Shown: positions 20,985-31,071 of the stretch, one piece after another
Layout: each line of letters starts with the position of its first letter
Numbering within the stretch: the stretch's first letter is position 1
From: Halichondria panicea
Lineage: Eukaryota; Porifera; Demospongiae; Suberitida; Halichondriidae
Length of the DNA: 64,000 nt
Assembly: GCF_963675165.1 (NCBI RefSeq)
Contig: NC_087382.1
Location: forward strand, 6,992,315 to 7,056,314
Direction of reading: 5' to 3'
Notes under the pieces: model-generated
Database searches by the model: none
What the model saw: the letters and a program-made list of their open reading frames with translations, nothing else
What the model was told of the DNA's origin: nothing
Program-made: the position numbers and the translations under genes

Positions 20985-21240
20985 TAGGGTTAGGGTTAGG
21001 GCCATGGTTTTGCGTCCTTTTTGCGTCGACCCAAAAACGTCCTTTTTTGGTCTCAAAACGTCCTATTTCGTCATTTCCGTCCCCGTCCCTGTCCCTTCCC
21101 AGATATTTCGTCCCTCTGCCAGCAAAGAAAAAAGGGACTGAGCGTCCTTTTTTTGTCGCCCAAAACATTTTTTTCGTCCCATTTTCCCGTCTCCAGTCTC
21201 CAGTCTCCAAAAAATTTTTTCGTCCCAAAAATTTCTCGTA
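20985..21240. repeat. GTCCC/CGTCC-rich region with short TTAGGG run
   Basis: TTAGGGTTAGGGTTAGGG at about 20982 is followed by irregular CGTCCTTTTT and CCGTCCCTGTCCC phrases. The three hexamers are too few to be a telomere. No gene is supported. Confidence 0.6.
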
Positions 21241-21435
21241 AGTCCCTTTTGGAGCGAGGGGAAATTGTCCCGTCCCTTTTGGAGCGGGGGGGAAATTGTC
21301 CCGTCCCTTTTGGAGCGGGGGGAAATTAAATTGTCCCGTCCCTTTTGGAGCGGGAGGAAATTGTCCCGTCCCTTTTGGAGTGGGGGGAAATTGTCCCGTC
21401 CCTTTTGGAAGGGGGGAAAAATTGTCCCGTCCTTG
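21241..21435. repeat. 31-bp minisatellite (TTGTCCCGTCCCTTTTGGAG)
   Basis: Six to seven near-perfect units of about 30 bp, with core ATTGTCCCGTCCCTTTTGGA followed by GCGGGGGGAA, differ mainly in the length of the G run. Open frames on both strands follow the repeat. Confidence 0.9.
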
Positions 21436-21514
21436 TTTCCGAAACATTCTTGCGTCCTATTTAATTTAAATTCAAGCCCTGCTAGTGTTAGTCTCATGTT
21501 CATAATATGACATA

Positions 21515-21790
21515 TAAATTAAGTCCGCAAAAAACAAATCATCATGTGGTATGGTCATGTGACGAGATGGAAGGTCATAAAATACACAATAACTAAAGCG
21601 AAAACAAATCATCATGTGGTATAGGTATAAGGTATAGTGGTCATGTGATGAGATGGAAGGTCATAAATACACAATAACTAAAAGCAGTAGGCAGAAGACA
21701 AATCATTATGTGGTATACGATCAAAAATACACAATAACTCAAGCAGTCGGCAGAATGTGAAGTATAGAGATGGAAGGTCAAGCAGGACTG
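21515..21790. repeat. About 90-bp imperfect tandem repeat
   Basis: Three to four units contain ACAAATCATCATGTGGTAT, GGTCATGTGATGAGATGGAA and GGTCATAAATACACAATAAC. They lie between the 31-bp minisatellite and the 3' end of the E4 gene and may be its terminal region. Confidence 0.75.
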
Positions 21791-21829
21791 CAAACAGATC
21801 CAGTTATGACAAGTACTTGACAATGTTCT

Positions 21830-23639
21830 TTACTTTGTCCTGGATCTGTTTGCAGTCTCTCTTCACAGTGGGGTGAAGGCTTAGAAATACCTTGCAGTTG
21901 TGTTTGTGGGCTGTTGATCCAGTTTTAATCTCCTCTGAGAAGTATTTTGCGATGAGTTCTGTCTCTTCCTTTGTGTAGGACCACCCTTTTCTTCTTATGA
22001 ATTACCATCGGCGAGTCCTCCCTTCTTCTTTTCCTAGTAGTGTCCGAGGTGTCCAAGGAGTTTGTTGCCTCTTTTTCGACTTCATCCTCGGAGGTGTCGG
22101 AGGAGTCTTTGACCGTTGCTTGGTGTATCAACTCGACTGCCTTAGCTGAGTGTGAGGCAGAGGCAAAGGCGTGATAGTGCAGCACCTCTGTTTCCGTCAA
22201 GTGGGACAGGTGCCTGGCAGTCATCAGGCTGTCCTTGGGGTCGAGCTTTGTCGCTGCTGCAGTGGAAGCTAGTTTGCGTGATCTGGTAGCCGAAATGGGC
22301 TTCAACCTGAAATGGTTGAATATCTGACGCGATCTTTGGTTGAAGTTATTAAAGTCGCGTCCACCAGAGAGGACTAGTAGCCTGTTGGAGGTGTTATTGG
22401 CTATCTGGACAGGGCGGATGTACTGGACGTACAGGTCCACCATTTGAACGTCCAGTTCAGTGATAACCAGTTTTTGCTGTTCCGGATATGGAAGTTTTGT
22501 GATCTGCCACCTGGACGACGTATAGAGTACGCTGATCCTGCTTGCAGGTCTCCTTTCTCTCATACTCCGCCAAGAGGCAGTTCACAACTGCTCCAGGTCT
22601 CTGCCAGGATCTGTATACGGTTAGAATAAGGTCAGGGTCAACAAGTGTTAGCTAATTGTACCTGAATGTGAGCGGGATAGATATAATTGTTGAGCACTCG
22701 TCCATTAGTTTGGCAGTGATGGGAAGGCCACTCATGACCTTGTCGCAGGCGTCTACAAATAGGTCCCATATTGGGGTGTGGTCGATGAGTTTGTTGAGGT
22801 CGTCCATCTCGAGGCCGTCTGTTGATACCATTTCCTGCCTGACGGCTCTCTTGATGGACTTCTTTTTCCTCCAAGTTGCCTTCCACCCCAACATGACTTC
22901 AGACATGTGAGTTGATTCCTTGTACGCCTCAGAGTCCAACTTGTATGTGGTTGCTCTGAGGAACTTCAGTGCTGCCTCAAAAGTGTCTAGCTTGGACAGC
23001 TTTCCATCTACACCTACCGCCTGGTCCAGCTCAGTGAAGTAATTGAGTACCTGCTTCCTGTTGAGGAGGTGGTTCCACACCGGTTCCGTCGCGAGGGGGT
23101 CGGTTGCATATTTGAGGAATTTTGAGATGTCCACGCACATCTCATGGGCCACTTTACTCGTGCGCTCCTTCCCATCAACACTCATCAAATGTTTCTTAAA
23201 CAATAGTATGGTTGGGGCTGTTGATGGGGAAGCGCGGGAAGGTCCTGGTTCCACTCTTCCCTGCCCCTAACCTCTCCTGGATTCCCAGCATTGGAGCCTC
23301 ATCTGGTTGGGCAGGGAAGAAGGATGAGGTAATGGACGGCTGCCCCCTCGTGCTCCTGATGGTCGGGTGCCCCACCTGGGACTTCGTGGCCCTAGAGGCT
23401 TTGACCACCATCGCCAACCTCTCGCTCCTGTCGTACTGCGTGTGCTTCACTTTGATATGTTGTGACAGTTTTGCTTGTGGCTTGGCGTGGCATCCAGGCA
23501 CGGGGCATATCTTGTGGTGTCTTACGTCCACCCTCCTCTTCAGTGGCTGGTTGTGGAGTAAGTGATTGATTATAATTGTATTAAACACTAACCTTGTCTT
23601 GTTCCTCGTCGTCAGTGGTGTCGATGGAGATGTCGACAC
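21830..23639 (-). CDS. Zinc-finger tyrosine recombinase of E4
   Basis: Exon 23639-23196 holds the finger KICPVPGCHAKPQAKLSQHI; 23254-22652 the N-terminal helical domain; after a short intron, 22563-21925 the catalytic domain: Arg in a WQRPGAV-like motif near 22590, Arg in TRSRKLAS, His in ARHLSHLTE and nucleophile Tyr in VLHYHAF. A basic KKKRVVLHKGRD stretch precedes a SANT-like tail (ETELIAKYFSEEI) readable to about 21830 in a second frame, so a small shift lies near 21990. The overall layout equals E1. The catalytic residues are all present, so this copy may be only lightly damaged. Confidence 0.72.
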
Positions 23640-24260
23640 GACGACGTTTCTGCTTCACCACATCCCCCTCATCTTCATCACGTGAATCAACTGGTGTCTG
23701 TAGCTGTGTCTTATGATTGATTATAATCGTATTAAACACTAACCTTGTCTTGTTCCTCGTCGTCAGTGGTGTCGATGGAGATGGGGTCGACACGACGACG
23801 AACAGGAACTACATCCCCCTCATCTTCGGGTGTCTGTAGCCGTGTGTTATGATAATTATCATAATTATATTAAATGCTAACCTCCTCGTCAGGGTAATCC
23901 TGTGACTCATATTGATCATGACCCTCATCCTGTGCCTCATCTTGGTCATCCTGTGGCTCATAGGTGTCCTTCGAGTGTGATGAGTTAGGGTGATTAGGGT
24001 TACGTTAGTGTAATGAATGACTCACCTCATGTAGTGCGGAGTCCTCCGGTGTCTTCTGGATTTTGTCATGTAGTACATGAGGTGTATTCTGAACGTGATC
24101 CATGTTCTGATTGTGATAGTTATGAATGAAATAGTGTGATGATTGACTTACCTCCGGTTTGTCATCCTCCTGTTTGAACCAGAGCACCCCCTCGTGTAAC
24201 TGAACAACTTTCATATTTTGAGTTGGGGTTAGAGAAGGAGAGGGTGTCATCTTGAAACAG
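23580..24260 (-). CDS. Duplicated acidic exons of E4
   Basis: Two exons contain the same coding phrase (STPLTTRNKTRLV continuing into intron; DDEEQDKV in the coding frame) at 23590-23660 and 23735-23800. Each is followed by an intron starting GTTAGTGTTTAATA, so exon plus intron was duplicated. Further short acidic exons lie at 23880-24250. Borders are estimates. Confidence 0.45.
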
Positions 24261-24347
24261 CGTACGGGGTCCTCCTGAATGTCATCGATGTTCTGAATTT
24301 AATTTAGGAATAAAATACTTAGTGTAATGAGAATGACTCACATCATA

Positions 24348-24767
24348 TGTGACAGGCTCTGGGAAAACCAGACTATTGGAGCAGAATTTAGTATTGAGCT
24401 ACAGCTAAATTTATGCCTATAGTATAAAATCTCAAATAAAATGTTATTGATGTATAAGTATCTACAGCCCTTCTACTACCTCTCTGTAAAATCTGATGCT
24501 CTAAATCCAACTCTTTCCATCGAAACGCTTCGTCCAAACTTTCGCTATTACCTTATTTTTCCTAATTAAGCAATCTTTGAGAGCCGTTTTTCTCAATACT
24601 ACATTTTACGGCTTCGAGTTTCCAACGCGCATAACTCGGGTATGAAACTAGGTATGTGAAAACTAAGCATATCATTGTGTAGGCAATGCTCTGCTCTATC
24701 ACTTGGTACATTAATCACCAAAATTTTAGTCTGCTCCAATAGTCTGGTTTTCCTAGAGCCTGTCACA
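24348..24767. mobile_element. MITE of the TGTGACAGG family (in E4)
   Basis: Inverted ends TGTGACAGGCTCTGGGAAAA (24348) and its near-complement ending CCTGTCACA (24767) are flanked by TA or ATAT on both sides. The 420-bp interior is noncoding and is homologous, in inverse orientation, to the MITE at 58795-59215, including GCGCATAACTCGGGTATGAA against a similar phrase there. Confidence 0.9.
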
Positions 24768-24769
24768 TA

Positions 24770-25860
24770 TTGTATGGGGTCCGCCTGAATGTGTGACTTT
24801 GCAGGTTTGCAATCGATGAAATAGGCCACGGGTGTGGCATGCTGAAGGTAATAATCGATGTTTAGTGTGATGACTGAATCTGTCTTGACTAACCTGCTCT
24901 ACACTCGAGGGAGTGGTCTCCTCTTTCACGGGTGTGGCATGCTGATTCAGGTCTACACTCGGGGGAGGACTGTGTAGTACACTGTCATGCTGAAGGTAAT
25001 AATGATTGTTTAGATGTGATGACAGAATGTGTGTTGACAAACCTGCTCATTGAGGTCTATACTCGAGCTGTCCAAGGGAGTGGTCTCCTCTGTCACGGGT
25101 GTGGCATGCTGTGTGTAATCAATGATTATTTAGCGTGATGACTGAATGTGTGTTGACTAACCTGCTCATTGAGGTCTACACTCGAGCTGTCCAAGGGAGT
25201 GGTCTCCTCTGTCACGGGTGTGGCATGCTGTGTGTAATCAATGATTATTTAGTGTGATGACTGAATGTGTGTTGACTAACCTGCTCATTGAGGTCTACAC
25301 TCGAGCTGTCCAAGGGAGTGGTCTCCTGTGGCATGCTGTGTGTAATCAATGATTATTTAGTGTGATGACTGAATGTGTGTTGACTAACCTGCTCATTGAG
25401 GTCTACACTCGAGCTGTCCAAGGGAGTGGTCTCCTCTGTCACGGGTGTGGCATGCTGTGTGTAATCAATGATTATTTAGTGTGATGACTGAATGTGTGTT
25501 GACTAACCTGCTCATTCAGGTCTGGTACGCTGTCATGCTGAAGGTAATAATGATTGATTACATGTGATGACAGAATGTTTGTTGACTAACCTGCTCATTG
25601 AGGTCTACACTCGAGGGAGGACTCTGTAGTGGTACCCAGTCGAAGGGAGTGGTCACGGGTGTGGCATGCTGTAGTACGCTGTCATGCTGAAGGTAATAAT
25701 GATTGTTTAGTGTGATGACAGAATGTGTTTGACTAACCTGCTCACTCAGGTGTACACCGATGTCCAAGTGAGTGGTCTCCTCTTTCACGGGTGTAACAAC
25801 TCAATGTGTCTTGTCTTGACTAACCTGGTCTACACCAAGCACACTCGAGGTTGCAAGTGG
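24770..25860 (-). repeat. Tandem 66-bp mini-exon array of E4
   Basis: On the minus strand 66-bp exons (for example 25043-25108, 25162-25227 and 25389-25454) alternate with 53-bp introns that start GTTAGTCAACACACATTCAG and end ATTGATTACACACAG. Each exon is 22 codons, phase 0 at both ends, and encodes HATPVTEETTPLDSSSVDLN then EQ. Variants are a 55-bp exon (25281-25335, 11 bp lost, so not a multiple of three), a 30-bp exon (25508-25537) and 96-bp composite exons (24894-24989, 25591-25686). The unit spacing is 119 bp. Splicing is inferred from consensus only. Confidence 0.8.
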
Positions 25861-27138
25861 ACTCTGTGTAAATGAATGACAAGTGATTAAGTCGTAATGA
25901 TATGTGACTAACCTCTTCATCACTGTTCCATGGCTCTTCCATCTATACGAACATAAAGAATTGTGTGCGTGATTTTGATGTGTGTGTGATGTTTGTGTGT
26001 GATGTGATTTTGACATAAAAATGAAATAATTAGACAAACCTCATCTATAGCTTGACTCGAATCCGTAACACGCTATTAGATTGACACATGAACGTCACTC
26101 ATTAATGAATGTAGTAAGCATCCCTAACCTGAAAAGTGTCCCAGGAGACGTTGAGGTCGTTGTCGAATGCCTGGTTTATCTCCGAAAGGCGATCTATGAT
26201 CTTTGACTGCTGCTGTACATGTTGTCTCAGAGCCTTGTTCAGAGAGGTCATATGACAGACCTGTTTGTACAACTGTAGTGTAGGATAATCATAGGGTATT
26301 CAAAGGCTTCTTAATGATCTAACCTCTTCTTTGGTCATTTCTGTGTCCATGACCTGGCCGAGTTCCCTAACCCGAACCCTAACTCACTCCAGCAGCAACT
26401 TGTGTACAGTGAGATAACTGCAAAATTGAACAAGTTATGAGCCCTAACCCAGCAGCAAGTTGTGTAGCAGGCAAAGTGTATGCCCCATAATCATAATACA
26501 CTAACCCCAACAGCTACCTAATTCTCACCTAGGAACACTCTGACTGCTCATCTCAGCTCACTCAAAGCCTCAAAGAAGTCCCTCACAACAGCTAAAGGAG
26601 AGATGCTTGTCTTTAAACTTGTCTTGAAACTTGACTCTGGCGTGTGCGTGTGCGTGCGTACGTGTGTGTGCTGTCCCATTGTGATGAATACTATTTGTTG
26701 ACCTGATAGGCTTAACAGAAACGCCAGGTGAGGATAGTTTATCAGAACTACCAGCAACGGGGAAAGGAAGGTTAGTACAATTATAGTAAGCATTATGCAT
26801 TAATGGTCTAAGTTTTTTGCACTACTAATCGGTGCTGCACTGTACAAAGAGAGAGGTACATGTATGCAACAGCAAAATAGCCGCGGACAAAGTGCTAGAA
26901 ATATTTTAGCACTTCACTTATTGCCCACATGGTCTCTTCTTACATAATAATGTGTTCACTATTTTCTGCTCTATACGTTACAGGGCCTAGGAAAACCCCC
27001 CCCCCTTAACGCGGCACTAATTAAAATTAATTACCAATTTAGTAGAAATGAAAAACATGGGCAAAAAATTTTTTTTCACAGGTGCTAACTTCAACCCTTC
27101 CTCCTCAGGTATAATATTAAGGATATTAAGGACTGGGA

Positions 27139-27541
27139 CCCTGGGACCTTCAATTATTACTGAATCAGCTAAAACGCAGCCACCCCCACGATTTTTAATA
27201 TGTTTTGCGTGTAAAAATTCTGGATAGCTACTTATCGAACTAAAAACGGTGTTCTAAACCTTCCTTTTAGCTCTTAATTCTTAGTGTAGTAGGTAGTTCA
27301 AAGGCTTAAGCAGACATATCTGCTGGGAGGGAGCCACTTCTTTGGCCAAAGGCAAGTGACATTTATATTTTTATAGGCTAATAACTTACTCTAAATAGAA
27401 CATGATGCTCTGCTTAAGCCTTTGAACTACCTACTACACTAAGGAACACCGTTTTTAAAAAAGACAAGTAGCTATCCAGAATTTTTACACACAAAACTGC
27501 GTTTTAGCTGATTCAGCAATAATTGAAGGTCCCGGTCCCAG
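27139..27541. mobile_element. Foldback element in the MULE left end
   Basis: Two arms of about 150 bp are inverted: GGACCTTCAATTATTACTGA with CTTAAGCAG on the left and CTGCTTAAGCCTTTGAACTA with GCAATAATTGAAGGTCC on the right, around a loop of about 100 bp. It separates GGACTGGGAC from GGCAGTCTGC, which are adjacent at the intact right end of the MULE-like element. The target duplication is unclear. Confidence 0.75.
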
Positions 27542-27736
27542 TCGGCAGTCTGCAATCGGTGGACTGGACTACTGGACTGGACTGGAATGGAATGGACCTT
27601 TTAACCTTTCTGTACATGCGCAGTAACAACTTTTGCAATAATATTCAAGTTCGCTTTTGCAATAATAATAATAATATGAACAAAGATAGGCAGAAGACAA
27701 AAATTAAAGTATGAGTGCAAATAATATTAAATTTCT

Positions 27737-30700
27737 TCAAGGCAGAAAGAGTCCAAATTGGGTACTGAGTAATTGTTTGTGACGATTGTCTAGTTTTGAC
27801 GACACATTTTCTGGGACAACAACACCATAAGGCACAAAAGATGGCCAAACAGAAAAAATACAAGCAACATTACAGTGGTAAGTATACGTTCCCAAACCGA
27901 GACTGTGGGCAAGTGCTTCCAGGTAAAGTGAAGGAGCGCCATTCCTCGTGTTGTATGCACAAATCATAAGGTGAGCCCAACTCCTTAGAGTATCTTCCTC
28001 GACATCCATTACAAACACTGATATTTCCAACAATAAAGTGCACCTTGAAGGGACTTTGTGTCTGTGATGCAGTGGGCACATAGGGGTTGTAAGAAGGCCC
28101 AGAAATACCATAAGAATCCAAAGGATTGGGGCAATTATAGCTGTTGACTATAGATGCATTAACAAGACAAGAACTAGCAGGTGATTGGGACTGATGGACA
28201 GGCATGGGAACTCTTGTATCAAATTGATTGGAACATTTTCGTTTGGCAGGTGGTTTTCCTCCTTTTCGTCCACGACCCTTGGTGTATCAGTCACAGCAAG
28301 CATAAGCAAGCATATGAAGACTAGGGGTACGTTTTACTTTCGTCACAGCAGCAATTAATTCACACAAACGATCGGTACTAATAGCTGTAGCCACAACATG
28401 AGAACAGATACCTGCAGATTTGTAGTGTGGACAGTCGCTATCACAAGTCATACTGCCATTTTTCTTTGGGGTAACCAAGTGAGGCCTTTTCCTAGATTTA
28501 CTGATTACCATTCTGGCAGCGTCATCACAACCTGGGGCAGGTACAATGCCATTAGCAGTCTCCAGAATCTCTTTTGCTTTGCGAGCTATTCCTTCAATCG
28601 TTACGATTGGTAGGCCTAGAGAAGATTCGATGGGCTTAAAGCTCTCTACTACAGACAATACAGAAGGAAACGCGGACTTGTCAGAGCTTGGCCCAGAAAT
28701 GTCACTAGCAAACAACACGTCACTAGGGTCTTTTACATCACAAACAGAGAGAGAATTGACCTTCTTAAGATGTTTTACTCGTTGATCTCTTGACATTGAA
28801 AACCATTTGGCCTCGGATACTTCTAAATGTTTGTACTGTGGACGGAGTGTACTGTGGACGGAGTTGATACTTTCCACGTCCGACTACGGCACGTTCTACT
28901 TCACGTTCTTGCTCTTCACATACTTCTTTCAATTTCAATATGAAGTCAGGTAGTTTGTTTTGCTTGTAGGACACAGCATTCTTCAAAACGCTATTCACAG
29001 TTTCACTGGCGTTAGTGTAAAACTTGTCTGGTGGTGATCCAAGACCTGCTTCCTCGCGAACTGGCTTGAGCATTGAGCGACGAATTACATCCACTTTGTT
29101 TTTAGTGAACCAACTGCAGAAAGGAGCACACAATTCCAATTCAGACCACTTTTCAATAAGCATATCCACTTTTTCCTTGAAGTCACAATCGTCACTCGCA
29201 TCAACAAGTCCTTCTACAAAAGTGGAACCAATCCAAACACATCATCCAGTATGATCTCTCTGACTTCTTGTGGAACACCACATTTCGATAGCTCCTCTTT
29301 AATATTACGACGAACATGGATAAAACATGAGAGGTGCCTTGATAGATGAAATTCATGGGAAAATGCATCTATTAAGGCTCTTTCCCCATCAGTGCCAAAA
29401 GCCCGAAGTTTAACCAGCTCTTTTTTCTGACCAACTAGAGACGACGCAAAAAAGAGATACGTTTGAAAATCTTTCTTTTAGTGTAGTGTATTAGAATTGG
29501 ACCAATCATCACTGGTGGTTTCTTTGTGCGACAAGTTTCTAGTAGCAGGTGACGATAGGTGGCAGGCGTAACATCGAATTCACCTAAATTAAACGTTGGA
29601 TCAATGGTCAAAACACAACTTTCAAAAGGGCCGCAACAAAACTGAGCAACATCATTTAATTGACGATCACTTGCAACTATAATGGCAGGGTTCGGATATG
29701 CCTTAATATCTCTAGCAAATTTGTTTCCCGAATCTTCCATGTGTGCACGAAACATAACTGCATACAATGCATCACCATTAGTAACACCAGTGTTTTCAAT
29801 CGAATTAGACACTTTATTGCGCTTAAAATTTGTTACTTGCTGCTCATTTCGAGGTAATTCTCCAGGATATGATGCACAAACTATTCCACCCTTGCTTGCA
29901 GATACACTCGCAACTGTGTGCTTGGGTCCAGAGCGCTCACATTCTCCCTTAATATGTGCCGCAGTACTTGGAAGAGTAGAATAGTAAGGGTTTCCGGATT
30001 TACTATTTCCATGAGGAGAAATACTGGGTGTGAATCCACTTGGTAGATAGTACACAACAAGGCACAGTGGGTGTGGATTGTAATGTTGATCTGAAGAAAA
30101 ATTATTACTTTAAATCAACTGTACCGTACTTCTTCTAAAAAAGGCCTCCTTCTAATAAGGCGCCACCTCTCGTACCATATAAATTCATTGGCTATTTCTT
30201 GTTTTGCATACATGAAAAGGTAATCACTAAGAGGTTTAAAAGAAGTATGGTAGTTATAATGGTGCTTACCTGAAACAAATCCAATAACTCTACGAAACGA
30301 TGAGTTGGAAGGATGATTGCTATGGAGTCTTCTTAGATAGTACACATTTCCTGATGCACCTGGTCCGCAGCGTTCTACACGGACATCATCATGTGTGTGA
30401 TATTGGTCTTGAATGGAATGGGGTGAGACCCGGAATGATTCCACTTTCCAAAAAAGTCCTTGCGCACATCATCAGGATGTTTGAGTTTTGAAACATCCAC
30501 AACAAAAGTAGTACTGTTTTTTACTTGTACTGATAAAGGCCAAGTAGAGCACACCTTCGATTTGTCTATCTTAGGATTCAGCAAAAGCTTCAACATACTC
30601 TCAGCACTGTACGATGTGGGAGGCTTCTCAAAACCCTCTGGGTGAAGATGATCATCACTGGAAAACAATACTTCAGTTAATTAACATTTTCCATAGACAC

Positions 30701-31071
30701 AGAATGATACATATTGGGCCTACACACTAGGTACATGTTCTAGTCCCCAATGCCAATGCCATCTCCCACTTTCCACTAGATCTGAGCTGTACTTATTACT
30801 CATCAGTAGAGGCATAGCTGTCGTCACTATCATCAAACTTCAATTCTCGTTTAACAGGGCTTGAGTCCAACTTTCCAAAAACAGATCTAGATTGGTATAA
30901 TTATAACTAACTACATGTACAACTATAAAATAAATGTGCTCTCTATATAACATAAGAGTTTATTACATACCGATAGCTAGAAGCACAGATGACTTTCAGG
31001 GGAGAATTATAACTGCCATCTGCTTCACCTTCACTTTCAGAGGATATGATTATTGGAGCCTTACTGCTCAT
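27737..31071 (-). CDS. MULE-like transposase with SWIM-type finger, multi-exon
   Basis: The first exon starts at 31071 (MSSKAPIIISSESEGEADGS). Exons then run through an N-terminal region (30655-30270) and a DDE domain: Asp in LTIDPTFNLGEF, a GPILIHYTKRK box, Asp in AFGTDGERALIDAF near 29390, and CFIHVRRNI. A SWIM-like Cys/His motif follows (CDSDCPHYKSAGICSHVVA, near 28420), then a cysteine domain (FIVGNISVCNGC ... CIQHEEWRSF). Lesions: a shift near 30430 and an exact 17-bp tandem duplication at 28836-28869 that breaks the frame. Similar genes are known from cnidarians and sponges; Mutator membership is inferred from the Asp and SWIM motifs. Confidence 0.75.

Larger units (their letters stand above)
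21440..26800 (-). mobile_element. Tyrosine-recombinase element E4
   Basis: Coding order on the minus strand is: 5' region (near 26800), small exons (26340-25800), a tandem mini-exon array (25860-24770), further exons (24250-23580), zinc finger (about 23500) and recombinase (23254-21800). A 420-bp MITE sits at 24348-24767. Both outer borders are approximate because no inverted ends are seen. Confidence 0.6.

Noticed and set aside
20982-21000. TTAGGG telomere-like repeats
   Set aside because: Only about three hexamers, as also near 19315 and in fragments near 610 and 6040. This is not a telomere, and interstitial telomeric origin cannot be shown.
20960-21503. Long frames on both strands through the 31-bp minisatellite
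   Set aside because: The frames exist because the tandem unit lacks stops. Peptides such as SRPFWSGGEIVP are repeats.
24894-25686. CRISPR-like array (regular repeats with spacers)
   Set aside because: Both the 66-bp and the 53-bp parts are repeated, so there are no unique spacers. The parts have splice signals, and the context is a eukaryotic transposon.
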